Position numbers and translations under genes: made by a program | Assembly: GCA_001749745.1 (NCBI GenBank) | Contig: JWTM01000475.1 | Coordinates: 1-64,000 of the forward strand | Direction: 5' to 3' | Source: Candidatus Marispirochaeta associata | GTDB taxonomy: Bacteria > Spirochaetota > Spirochaetia > JC444 > Marispirochaetaceae | Length of the DNA: 64,000 nucleotides | Shown here: positions 54,334-62,451 of the stretch, in pieces | Position numbering within the stretch: position 1 is the stretch's first letter | Layout of the letters: each line of letters starts with the position of its first letter | The notes under the pieces: generated by a model | Seen by the model: the letters and a program-made list of their open reading frames with translations, nothing else | What the model was told of the DNA's origin: nothing | Database searches by the model: none

Positions 54334-55430
54334 ATATTTTGCTCCATTTCGTTACGCACTATCTCCAGTAAGCGGTTGACCCGTGCGTCGGGCATGGTGG
54401 TCTCCAGGTCGGCCAGTACGATATCGCAGGGGGCATATTCGGTATTGATCCGTCGAACTGTTTCCTCAAAATCCTGATCGCTCTGAGACTCCAAGTCGCC
54501 CGGAGTCAAAAGCAGCGCCCGGCGAGTATCGGGAAACAGCTCGCGGATGCGCTCCAGATCCGAGTTGATGCCGGTATCGAGATAGCCCATCTTCTCGATC
54601 TTGCGCAAGGTTTCGAGATAGGGATCGGCTACCCAGTTGCAGGTGTGGATCCCGAAGCGCTGGTATTCGGCGCTCAACTTCCCGTCCAGGGGCAGGAGGA
54701 ACTCCTCATACTGGGAAGGGGAGATCATGCTTACCGTACAGTTACTCATGGAGAGCAGGTCTATATCGAAACCCGACTCCCGTTGCCTTCGTTGTACCCG
54801 TTTCGACACCCTGCCGATGGTCTCCGCTATATGGGCGAAGAAGCCTTTGACGGTCTCCGGCTCATCGATCATATCCATGAAGAGCTCGGATCCTCTGAGC
54901 TTGGCGGCAATATTAATAATGCCCTGATAATTCAGGTAGCCGTGAATCACTCCCCAGCGCCGCGCAATGGTCTCCATCTGCCCTTCCAATTGATTCATAA
55001 CCGGATTCTTGTCCAAATCGATAGGAGAAAGATTCCGATAGTCGTCGATCGAATGAAATATCGGTTTCGCATCGGGCCAGGCGTCGGGCGCATAGACCGG
55101 CTCGACGCCGTAGAGCATCGAGATCAAGAGGATCCCGTAGACGCCGGAGATAGTCGCGCAAGTAGGTTCTATACCGTCCCGATAGCGCGGGGTGAAGTAA
55201 TCGACCGCGGGGAAAGTCCTATGCAGGTGCTCCTTCATCCGGAGCAGGGCTTCATAGCGGTAGACCGGATCTGTATGCCACCGCTCGCCGCAATCGAATC
55301 CAAGACGCGTGTGATACCAGCGGGGGGTGAATCCCAGAGAAACGCGCAACCTCGCTTCGGTGCCGTCGCAGGGCTCCCGGGTAGCGGGAGCCGCTAAGGG
55401 AATGTGGTTGCGGAGGCAATACGCGTTCAT
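54330..55430 (-). CDS. Uroporphyrinogen decarboxylase-like (MtaA-type) protein
   Basis: This 366-residue TIM-barrel protein fits the UroD-like family outside haem synthesis. A zinc-type HxC motif (FGIHTCNWV) followed by a distant cysteine (YAPCDIV) resembles corrinoid-dependent methyltransferases such as MtaA. It could transfer a methyl group from a methoxylated substrate, but no corrinoid protein gene lies nearby. I place the start at ATG 55430 after TAGGAG; the open frame extends upstream only across the DctM gene in another phase. It sits between the TRAP and sulfatase genes in the operon. Confidence 0.8.
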   Translation of the reverse strand: MNAYCLRNHIPLAAPATREPCDGTEARLRVSLGFTPRWYHTRLGFDCGERWHTDPVYRYEALLRMKEHLHRTFPAVDYFTPRYRDGIEPTCATISGVYGILLISMLYGVEPVYAPDAWPDAKPIFHSIDDYRNLSPIDLDKNPVMNQLEGQMETIARRWGVIHGYLNYQGIINIAAKLRGSELFMDMIDEPETVKGFFAHIAETIGRVSKRVQRRQRESGFDIDLLSMSNCTVSMISPSQYEEFLLPLDGKLSAEYQRFGIHTCNWVADPYLETLRKIEKMGYLDTGINSDLERIRELFPDTRRALLLTPGDLESQSDQDFEETVRRINTEYAPCDIVLADLETTMPDARVNRLLEIVRNEMEQNI

Positions 55431-55435
55431 CACTC

Positions 55436-56722
55436 CTACATCCCGAATAACCTGGGCAGAAAGAGCACGATTCCCGGCACATAAGTGATTAAGAGGAGTA
55501 CTCCGATCATCACCAGAACCATCGGCAACGCCTCCTTGATTACCCTGCCGAGGGGAGTGCCCGAGATTCCGGAAACAATGAACAAGAGCATTCCCATGGG
55601 CGGAGTCGAAAGCCCGATCATCATGTTCAGAACGACTACGACGCCGAAATGGATCAGGTCGATACCCAGCTGGTTTATCAGGGGCAGAACCATCGGTATA
55701 AATACCACCGTAATCGTGGAGGTATCGATGAACATCCCCAAGAGGATAAAAAAGAGGTTGATGATCAAGAGCAGGATATACTTGTTCTCGGTGATCCCCA
55801 GCATCCCGCCGGCGATCATGGCGGGAATATTCTCCCGGGCCACGATAAAGGAGAAGGTGAAGGCCGCCCCCACGATAATCGACAGCGTTCCGGTGGTACG
55901 CATAGTGCTGACGATCATCTCCCAGAGTTTCTTCGGACCCATAGCCCGGTAGACGAAGGTGGAGATTATAATAGCATAGAATGCGGCTAAGGCGCCCGCC
56001 TCGGTGGGGGTTACGACCCCGGAATAGATGCCGCCCAGAAGGATTACCGGCGTCAAGAGGGCTGGAAAGGCCTTGAAGGTATAGACGAGAAACTGACGTA
56101 GGGTGTACACAGCGCCCACAGGATAGTTCCGAATCTTGGCGATAACCGCGATGTAGATCATCAGCGCCACGCCAATAAGCAACCCCGGGATCATCCCGCC
56201 TAAGAAAAGATTGCCGATAGAAGCCCCGGAAAGCATAGCGTAGAAGACCATTGGGATCGAAGGCGGAAAAACCGGTCCGATCGTGGCGGAAGCGGCGGTT
56301 ATAGCACAACTAAAATCGTCGTCGTAGCCATGCTGCCGCATTCCCTCGATCTCCATAAGCCCCAGCCCCGAGGCGTCGGCGACGGCGGAACCGGTCATTC
56401 CGGAGAAGATGATCGAAGCCACCACGTTCACATGCCCCATTCCGCCCCTGAAGCGGCCCACCAAGCCGTTGGCGAACTTGAAAACCATCTCTGTCACCCG
56501 GCCGGAGTTCATCACATTGGCGGTAAAAACAAAAAGCGGAACCGCCATGATGATATATTTCGCATAGAGATTGGTAAGGACCTTTTCAGCCACCAGACCG
56601 ACGTCGATTCCCGCTACCAGACAATAGAAGGTCGAGGTCATTAGCATCCCTAAGGCGATGGGAATACGAAGCACAAAGATCGACACGAAGCCGATGAAGA
56701 AAACCAGTAGAGCCCAGTTCAT
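55436..56722 (-). CDS. dctM: TRAP transporter large permease (DctM)
   Basis: The 428-residue protein has about 12 membrane helices and family features such as LFVFTANVMNSG, GSAVADASGLG, TAASATIGPVFPPSIPMV and GMFIDTSTITVVFIPMV. It is the ion-coupled transport subunit working with the small permease (4-base overlap) and the binding protein. TRAP systems import carboxylates, sugar acids and sulfonates, which suits the aldolases downstream. Confidence 0.96.
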   Translation of the reverse strand: MNWALLVFFIGFVSIFVLRIPIALGMLMTSTFYCLVAGIDVGLVAEKVLTNLYAKYIIMAVPLFVFTANVMNSGRVTEMVFKFANGLVGRFRGGMGHVNVVASIIFSGMTGSAVADASGLGLMEIEGMRQHGYDDDFSCAITAASATIGPVFPPSIPMVFYAMLSGASIGNLFLGGMIPGLLIGVALMIYIAVIAKIRNYPVGAVYTLRQFLVYTFKAFPALLTPVILLGGIYSGVVTPTEAGALAAFYAIIISTFVYRAMGPKKLWEMIVSTMRTTGTLSIIVGAAFTFSFIVARENIPAMIAGGMLGITENKYILLLIINLFFILLGMFIDTSTITVVFIPMVLPLINQLGIDLIHFGVVVVLNMMIGLSTPPMGMLLFIVSGISGTPLGRVIKEALPMVLVMIGVLLLITYVPGIVLFLPRLFGM

Positions 56723-57228
56723 TCAAAATCTCCTTTGATGAGTTTCCTGATGTCCGAGACCAGGTCGACCCCGAATCTTCCGATGATCAACAACATGAAG
56801 ATCAGGTACGGACCATAGGCGATGTGAAAAGGTATCTTCAGGGCCATCGACTTGTCGATCCGCATGAAGGAGATATAATCGAGGGTGGGTAAAAAGGCCA
56901 GAATGAAGGCGGAAAAAATACCCAGGTTGCCGATTATGCGAAAGATCGTCTGTACCCGGGGAGACTGTCGATCGTACACCAGGCTGAAAACGACATGGGC
57001 GTTATCCCGTTTGGCATAGGCGGCCGCCAGCAGGGCGGTCCAGATGAAGGCGAAAATCGAGATCTCATAAGGCCAGATAAGCGGCCGGTTGAGAACATAA
57101 CGAAAGAATATCTGCAGAACAAAAACCAGAAACAGGACCGTAAAAGCAATGGAAGAGATATACTTCTCCGGAATATCGAGCAAAAGCTGACCTATTTGTT
57201 TAAGTCTCGCCTTTCCTTTTTCCGTCAT
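56719..57228 (-). CDS. dctQ: TRAP transporter small permease (DctQ)
   Basis: This 169-residue protein has four membrane helices and the family motif FRYVLNRPLIWPYEISIFAF. It supports DctM. I use ATG 57228 (MTEKGKARLKQ) because a longer in-frame start would run through the hairpin terminator-like element between this gene and the binding-protein gene. The ribosome-binding site (CGGAG) is modest. Confidence 0.92.
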   Translation of the reverse strand: MTEKGKARLKQIGQLLLDIPEKYISSIAFTVLFLVFVLQIFFRYVLNRPLIWPYEISIFAFIWTALLAAAYAKRDNAHVVFSLVYDRQSPRVQTIFRIIGNLGIFSAFILAFLPTLDYISFMRIDKSMALKIPFHIAYGPYLIFMLLIIGRFGVDLVSDIRKLIKGDFE

Positions 57229-57244
57229 GATGCAAACTCCGTTT

Positions 57245-57274
57245 ATAAAAGGACCCCGCCGTGAGACGGGGTCC
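57245..57274 (-). terminator. Hairpin with T-run between dctP and dctQ (attenuator-like)
   Basis: GGACCCCG (57274-57267 on the minus strand) pairs with CGGGGTCC (57258-57251) in an 8-bp GC-rich stem, followed by TTTTAT. Placed after the binding-protein gene, it would partly stop transcription so that more binding protein than permease is made. Confidence 0.75.
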
Positions 57275-57295
57275 CAGTTTTTATACAAAGAAGGC

Positions 57296-58321
57296 CTACT
57301 CGGCCAACTCCTGGATCCTATCGAAGAGAGCCATATCCCAGTCTGCAGTAATCTCCGGATCATTGAGATACATATTCTGAGCGTACTCTACCCAGGGTTC
57401 CACATCGGGCTCGATAATGGTCATCCCCTGATCCTTGAAGAACTGTACCAGTTCCGCTTCCTGCTGAAGGTTGAGATCGTCGCAGGTCTGACGGGCGACA
57501 TCCAGCGCTTCCTTTACCTTTGCCTGTAGCTCAGGCCCCAGAGACTGCCATTTCTCCTCGTTGATAAAGGGCATAATCGGGTTTACGAAGTGATTCGTTA
57601 AAATGATGTATTTGGTCACCTCGTAGAACTTAGCATTCTTGTCGGTGGGCAGAGGATTATCCTGACCGTCGACGGTACCGGTTTTCAGTCCCATGTAGAC
57701 CTCGGTAAAGCTCAGGGGAGTCGGGTTGGCGCCCAGGGTTTTACCCATGTACTGCCAGGCTGGCGACCCGGGCATGCGGAGTTTGACACCCTTCATATCC
57801 GCAGGGGTACGCACCTCGCGTCCGATATCCCGCAGATTGAGCTGACGAGTTCCCAGATAGAAGGCCCCTAAGGGACGGGCGCCGGTTACCTCGGCGACCT
57901 TGTCGTAGAGCGGCTCGGCAGCCTCGCTATTAAAGAAGTTGCTCATATGCTCATAGCTCTTAAAGACATAGGGCATGGCGAACATCGACCACTCCGGAAC
58001 AAACTGGGCGATCCAGTTGGGACCGGTGTAGACCATATCTAGGGTACCGCGCTTAACCGCGGCTTGAGCGCCTTCTTGGGTAAAGAGCTGACCCGAGTGG
58101 TAGATCTCCACCTCGATCTGACCGTCGGTAATCCGTTCCAGCTCAAGCTTGAAGACGTTCATAGCCTTCGTGTGCGCATCATCAGGGACACTTACCGATG
58201 ACCAGGTTATCTGGTACTGCTTCGCTGCTTCTTCCATGCTGCTGGATTCAGATTCGCCCCCGGCGAACAGGCCGACGGAAAAAACCAGAATCAGACAGAG
58301 TGTGAACAGTCTCTTACTCAT
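57296..58321 (-). CDS. dctP: TRAP transporter substrate-binding protein (DctP)
   Basis: The 341-residue periplasmic protein has a signal peptide ending in GLFAGGESE and the DctP family features: YHSGQLFTQEGAQAAVKRG, the carboxylate-binding arginine region KGVKLRMPGSPAW, and FTEVYMGLKTGTVDGQDNPL. It is the first gene of a nine-gene operon and is followed by a hairpin that would favour its expression. It should bind an organic acid or sugar acid. A good promoter and two operator-like sites for the divergent IclR regulator lie upstream. Confidence 0.96.
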   Translation of the reverse strand: MSKRLFTLCLILVFSVGLFAGGESESSSMEEAAKQYQITWSSVSVPDDAHTKAMNVFKLELERITDGQIEVEIYHSGQLFTQEGAQAAVKRGTLDMVYTGPNWIAQFVPEWSMFAMPYVFKSYEHMSNFFNSEAAEPLYDKVAEVTGARPLGAFYLGTRQLNLRDIGREVRTPADMKGVKLRMPGSPAWQYMGKTLGANPTPLSFTEVYMGLKTGTVDGQDNPLPTDKNAKFYEVTKYIILTNHFVNPIMPFINEEKWQSLGPELQAKVKEALDVARQTCDDLNLQQEAELVQFFKDQGMTIIEPDVEPWVEYAQNMYLNDPEITADWDMALFDRIQELAE

Positions 58322-58339
58322 ACATCCTCCTTGGATTTT

Positions 58340-58376
58340 GTTCTATAATATAGAACGCAGTTCTTTATTTACAAAC
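58340..58376. promoter_or_regulatory. IclR operator-like sites in the dctP leader
   Basis: GTTCTATAATATAGAAC (58340-58356) is a perfect 17-base palindrome around one A. A weaker copy at 58360-58376 (GTTCTTTATTTACAAAC) lies 20 bases further and touches the dctP -10 box. Binding would block transcription of the operon. Confidence 0.7.
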
Positions 58377-58404
58377 ATTGTACCATGTATGTCGGATTTG
58401 TCAA
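58377..58404 (-). promoter_or_regulatory. Promoter of the dctP operon
   Basis: On the minus strand TTGACA (58404-58399) and TACAAT (58382-58377) are 16 bases apart. GGAGG precedes the ATG at 58321. Confidence 0.7.
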
Positions 58405-58453
58405 GTTTTAGATTGTCGTTCTATATTGAAGAACGCGTGTTTCTATTGTAGAA
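58398..58453 (+). promoter_or_regulatory. iclR-type gene promoter and operator-like sites
   Basis: TTGTCA (58398-58403) and TATATT (58422-58427) are 18 bases apart. GTTCTATATTGAAGAAC (58418-58434) and the palindrome TTCTATTGTAGAA (58441-58453) have centres 21 bases apart and overlap this promoter, suggesting autoregulation. Confidence 0.55.
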
Positions 58454-58476
58454 TAACCATAGGAGACAGGAGATAT

Positions 58477-59292
58477 ATGATTGGATCAGTTTTAAAGGCC
58501 GTCGAGATAATGCAATGCTTTAGTTCCGATCATCCGATTTTGAGCCTGGGAGAGATCAGCTCCCGGCTGGGGTACCCCAAAACAACCGTACACACCATCC
58601 TCAACACCCTGGAGTCGAAGGATTTCATTGAGCGGTCCGAATCCGGCAACTACTCCCTGGGCAATGCAATCATCCCCATGACTCAAGCGGTACGGGTCAA
58701 TGTGCAGCTTCGGGATCGGGCCGCACCGCTTCTGCGCGAACTGGGCGATTACTGCGCAGAATCCGTCTATCTGACTGTGTTGGACGAACCCTACTGCCTC
58801 TATATCTACGCCATCGAATCGCCTGACCGCCTGCTGGCCCGGACGGCCGTAGGGGATAAAATGCCGATGCACTGTACCTCGGTAGGGAAAGCAATTCTGG
58901 CATTTCTACCCGAGGAGAGAGCCGCCTCGATTATAGAGGAGTCCGGTCTTGAGTCCTTCAATGAAAATACGATCACCTCCATGGAGGCCTTGCGTACGGA
59001 ATTGACGGAGACCCGCAAACGCGGCTATGCAATCGATAATGCCGAACATGAATTGGGCACATACTGCCTGGGAGCGCCGATTTTCGATGAAAAGGGACAG
59101 GTATTTGCCTCCTGCAGCGTCGCCGGAGCCGATAAGGAGATAATAGGGACAAAGATGGAGTCCTTCTCCGCCGGCATCCGCTACACAGCTCAGGAGATTT
59201 CTCGCCGCATGGGCTATGTGCCCAAGGGGGATACCCTGATCTGGCGCGAGACCAGTAGCCCTCTGCGTCGCGCGGTCGCTTCCGAGTCATAA
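58477..59292 (+). CDS. IclR-family transcriptional regulator
   Basis: This 271-residue regulator has a winged helix (LKAVEIMQCFS, then LSLGEISSRLGYPKTTVHTI) and a GAF-like IclR effector domain (MHCTSVGKAILAF, CLGAPIFDEKGQVFASCSVAG). IclR proteins sense small acids and control their catabolic genes. It diverges from the dctP operon across 155 bases holding four related palindromes. The start ATG 58477 follows CAGGAG; a longer in-frame start at 58378 would cover the promoter. A UroD-like gene follows. Confidence 0.94.
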   Translation: MIGSVLKAVEIMQCFSSDHPILSLGEISSRLGYPKTTVHTILNTLESKDFIERSESGNYSLGNAIIPMTQAVRVNVQLRDRAAPLLRELGDYCAESVYLTVLDEPYCLYIYAIESPDRLLARTAVGDKMPMHCTSVGKAILAFLPEERAASIIEESGLESFNENTITSMEALRTELTETRKRGYAIDNAEHELGTYCLGAPIFDEKGQVFASCSVAGADKEIIGTKMESFSAGIRYTAQEISRRMGYVPKGDTLIWRETSSPLRRAVASES

Positions 59293-59304
59293 ATAGCCGA
59301 GATT

Positions 59305-60390
59305 ATGGTGGCGAGCCCGCAAGCAGAGCTCTTTAGCTTCTACGAAGATTTCTGGAGCGGCGACGGGCCGTTTCCCCTTATATTTGCCGCTCCCCATCTG
59401 GCAAAGGGGCAAAACTATATTGAACACGATCTGGTCTCCCAGCATGCATGCGTCGATGTTCTGCTTGCGGAATCACTACTAGAGGCCGACCGAAACCGAG
59501 GCTTCCTCGGCGACGGAATACCCTCTATTCGAGCGGATCTGGGTACTACTCTCCTACCGAGCAGCCTGAATCTTCGCATCGAGGTGCAAGCGAATCTACA
59601 CCCCTGGCTCTGCGATCATTTATCGGCGGAGGAGTATGCCAAGGCTTCGCTGGAGACCTGGGAGCTCTCGGGAGAGATTCCCCTGGCGACCTCCTTCTAT
59701 CGCGGACTGAGGGGAACCGATGAGCATCTGCCGCAGCCGTACCTGCCGGATACCCAGGGTATCTTCGATCTATCTCATCTGGTTATCGGAACGGATCTCT
59801 TCCTGGACCTGGTCGACAGGGGCGAGCTTATCCACCGGGTACAATCAAAGAGCCTGGAACTCTTCCTCAAAGCCACCCGTTATTTCAAGAATCTCCTCGG
59901 TGAATCGCCGGGGTCCATGCTACACGGCCACGGCATGCCCGGCGGGGTCTGGTTTCCAGATACCGGGGCACGAATCTCCGAGGACTCCTGTACCTTGATT
60001 TCGGATGAGATGATCGATGAGTATTGCCTACCCTACATCCGCAAAGCCGCCGAGCCCTTTAGCCGTCTCTTCATGCACTTCTGCGGTCGACACGAGGGGT
60101 TTCTGCATACTATATGCGAACTGGAGGAGGTCTCGACAGTAAATCTGGGAAACCCGGAGATGTACGACCTGGAGGAGCTTTTGCGGCTCTGCGGTCGAAG
60201 CGGCACCGTCTATTTCGGCCATCTGCCGCAAGAGGCCGACGACGATGCCGGGGCTCACCTGGAACGGATAGCCGCACAAGCCAAACGCTACGACGCGCGG
60301 GTCATCCTGGTGCTCCCCGAGGCCCCGGAATCAGCGGCTGAACGCACGGCACTGCTCAAACTCTGGCACAATCAGACCCGTCCTAACTAA
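59305..60390 (+). CDS. Uroporphyrinogen decarboxylase-like protein with HxC motif
   Basis: The 361-residue protein is a UroD/MtaA-like barrel. FMHFCGRHEGF gives an HxC zinc-type motif, and EYCLPYIRKAAEPF and GHLPQEADD match regions seen in non-haem members. It lies 12 bases after the IclR gene and is likely co-transcribed with it, so it should act in the pathway that IclR controls. Function as a methyltransferase is possible; decarboxylation of uroporphyrinogen is unlikely because haem genes are absent around it. It overlaps the convergent UroD-like gene by 8 bases. Confidence 0.75.
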   Translation: MVASPQAELFSFYEDFWSGDGPFPLIFAAPHLAKGQNYIEHDLVSQHACVDVLLAESLLEADRNRGFLGDGIPSIRADLGTTLLPSSLNLRIEVQANLHPWLCDHLSAEEYAKASLETWELSGEIPLATSFYRGLRGTDEHLPQPYLPDTQGIFDLSHLVIGTDLFLDLVDRGELIHRVQSKSLELFLKATRYFKNLLGESPGSMLHGHGMPGGVWFPDTGARISEDSCTLISDEMIDEYCLPYIRKAAEPFSRLFMHFCGRHEGFLHTICELEEVSTVNLGNPEMYDLEELLRLCGRSGTVYFGHLPQEADDDAGAHLERIAAQAKRYDARVILVLPEAPESAAERTALLKLWHNQTRPN

Positions 60391-61462
60391 GACGCTCCAC
60401 CCTCCGCACCAGCTCCTCCGCCTCAGCCTGGCTGATCTCCACATCGATCACCATCATCAGCCCCTGGGGATCGCAGCTCTTCAGCAGGGTCTCGACCTCG
60501 TCGGGTTTACAGTAGACATAGAGCCTCTTGCCGGCATTCTGTATGCGCCGCATCACCTCGGGCCAGTCGCTCACCTTACCCGCTCCGGCCCCCTGCACCC
60601 ACTGAACGGCGTTTATCTCCTCTACCTGCAGCAGCAGATCCAGGTGACGGATCATGTCGGGACCGTCGAGATGGAAGATCGACCGGGGAAAGGCCTGGGC
60701 CTGCTCGACGATAAAGGGGAGAATAAACTCCTCGAACATCTCCGGCCCGATCAGGCTGGAGAAGTCGGATTGCAGATCGATAGCCGGAGTTTCGGACCAG
60801 AGTCGCATCCAGTTGAAGTAGCCGCCGAACTGGTGGGCGATCTCGCTTGTCCCCTTCCAGGCCTCGAACCAGGCGGCCTGCACCTGCCGTGCGGCGGCTT
60901 TTACCGGCTCGGGATCCATCACCAGGTCGATGCACATCTTCTCCGGATTCCGAAGCCCGCTTAAAACCTCGGTCGGGCCGTTCAGGTCGGGGAGCCCCAT
61001 AAAAGAGTCCAGCTCATGTTTGCGAATGTAGTCGGCTCCGCGTTGCATGTTTCGCATCGTGATCCGCCACCACTCGTTATCCGGATTCCACTCCAACGGG
61101 GGCGGATTCTCCCAATCCTCGATGATCGGCGCCGACCAGGTAGTTTCGTTATCGAGATAGACGTTGGGCGCTCCCAGATATTTACAAAGGATCGAAACCA
61201 TCCTGCCCGGTACCGGAAAGAGGACCGGAAAGGCCTCCGCCCCGAACCAGGTGGCGCCCATCTCGTTCAGGAGGCGCGGCAGAACCACCTCGGGATTGGT
61301 CCAGAAATCGTGGTGATCTCGCGGTTCCGGAGCGGCGATCCGATAGACCGGTTCCGGGCGGGTACCCCGGGCCTGGATTAGCGCCCGGCCGGGGTCCTTC
61401 CCCTCCCACCAAGCCTCGAGACGCTCTTGAGCGGCGGAGATATCCTCTTTGAAACGGATCAT
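60383..61462 (-). CDS. Uroporphyrinogen decarboxylase-like protein without HxC motif
   Basis: This 359-residue protein belongs to a UroD-like/methionine-synthase-like group with IFHLDGPDMIRHLDLLL and AVQWVQGAGAGK as its recognisable core. At the position where methyltransferases have HxC it has HLD, so zinc use may differ from its two neighbours of the family. It is a single gene on the minus strand, divergent from the AraC regulator gene, with 95 bases between them. The function is unknown; members often occur beside sugar catabolism genes. Confidence 0.78.
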   Translation of the reverse strand: MIRFKEDISAAQERLEAWWEGKDPGRALIQARGTRPEPVYRIAAPEPRDHHDFWTNPEVVLPRLLNEMGATWFGAEAFPVLFPVPGRMVSILCKYLGAPNVYLDNETTWSAPIIEDWENPPPLEWNPDNEWWRITMRNMQRGADYIRKHELDSFMGLPDLNGPTEVLSGLRNPEKMCIDLVMDPEPVKAAARQVQAAWFEAWKGTSEIAHQFGGYFNWMRLWSETPAIDLQSDFSSLIGPEMFEEFILPFIVEQAQAFPRSIFHLDGPDMIRHLDLLLQVEEINAVQWVQGAGAGKVSDWPEVMRRIQNAGKRLYVYCKPDEVETLLKSCDPQGLMMVIDVEISQAEAEELVRRVERLS

Positions 61463-61557
61463 TCAGTGCTCCTTCGTACACAGTACTTTCCTCTACTCTA
61501 CCGGCGAATAGGTAAGGTTTCCTTGACTTTTCAGCATAATAATAGCACAAAAGAACG

Positions 61558-62415
61558 GTGATCCCGAATTTCACCCTCCCCGAAGAGGAAGCAGACATCA
61601 AAATCAGCCGAGCCGGTTTGGATCACCGTCCCTTTCCGGAACATACCCACAGCTACCTGGAACTGGTGATCGTCACCGCCGGAACCGGCCTGCATCGTAC
61701 CGGGACAGAAACCTATCCGTTGCGGGCTGGGGATGTCTTCGTTATCCGAGAGGGCCTCTCTCACGGCTTCGAGAGCACCGAGTCGCTGGGGCTGATCAAC
61801 ATCGCCTTTCGGCGCCGGCTCATCGAGGATTCCGGACTATTGGAGTTCGCCGGGTTGCGAGCTCTCGTGGAAACGGAACCTACTCTTCGACACTCAAGCG
61901 GGTTCAGCGCCCAACTCCACCTCGATCCGCACCAGAAGGAAGGGGTTGTGCAGCAGGCTGAAGGAATGCTCGCAGAGTCGCACGATCAACTACCGGGCTA
62001 CCGGCTGGTGATGCAGAATCTCCTGCAGAACCTGCTGATCCGACTGGCCCGCTATTACGATAATGAGACCTTTTTTCCCGGAAAGAGTCTCTCCCGGCTA
62101 ACCGCAGCCGCCGCCGATCTGGAACAGAATTTTGCCGAGGAGCTCGACCTGAAGTCGCTCGCCCGCGACCACGGTTACTCCCCCTCCTTCTTCCGACAGG
62201 AGTTTAAGCGGGTCTTTGGTCTTACCCCGCAGCGCTACCTGCAGCGGCACCGGATCGGAGCCGCCGCTCGAATGCTCACGACCGGCGATCGGCGCATATC
62301 GGAGATCGCCTTCGCCTGCGGGTTTAACGACAGCAACTATTTCAGCAGAGCTTTTCATTCCCAGACCGGGCTCTCCCCTCGCGAATACCGATGTAAAATG
62401 AGGAAATCGCGCTGA
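61558..62415 (+). CDS. AraC-family transcriptional regulator with cupin domain
   Basis: The 285-residue protein has an N-terminal cupin-like sensor (HRPFPEHTHSYLELVIVTAG, YPLRAGDVFVI) and a C-terminal double helix-turn-helix (LKSLARDHGYSPSFFRQEFK, then ISEIAFACGFNDSNYFSRAF with SPREYR). It resembles RhaR/MelR-type sugar regulators. The start is GTG 61558; no ATG lies between it and the cupin core. The divergent UroD-like gene at 60383-61462 is its most likely target. Confidence 0.92.
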   Translation: MIPNFTLPEEEADIKISRAGLDHRPFPEHTHSYLELVIVTAGTGLHRTGTETYPLRAGDVFVIREGLSHGFESTESLGLINIAFRRRLIEDSGLLEFAGLRALVETEPTLRHSSGFSAQLHLDPHQKEGVVQQAEGMLAESHDQLPGYRLVMQNLLQNLLIRLARYYDNETFFPGKSLSRLTAAAADLEQNFAEELDLKSLARDHGYSPSFFRQEFKRVFGLTPQRYLQRHRIGAAARMLTTGDRRISEIAFACGFNDSNYFSRAFHSQTGLSPREYRCKMRKSR

Positions 62416-62451
62416 GTCGGAACGGGGATCTCATGCTATTATAGACCTACC

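Noticed and set aside
59305..60390. hemE (true uroporphyrinogen decarboxylase)
   Set aside because: It has an HxC zinc-type motif, and no tetrapyrrole genes are nearby; it fits the MtaA-like branch better.
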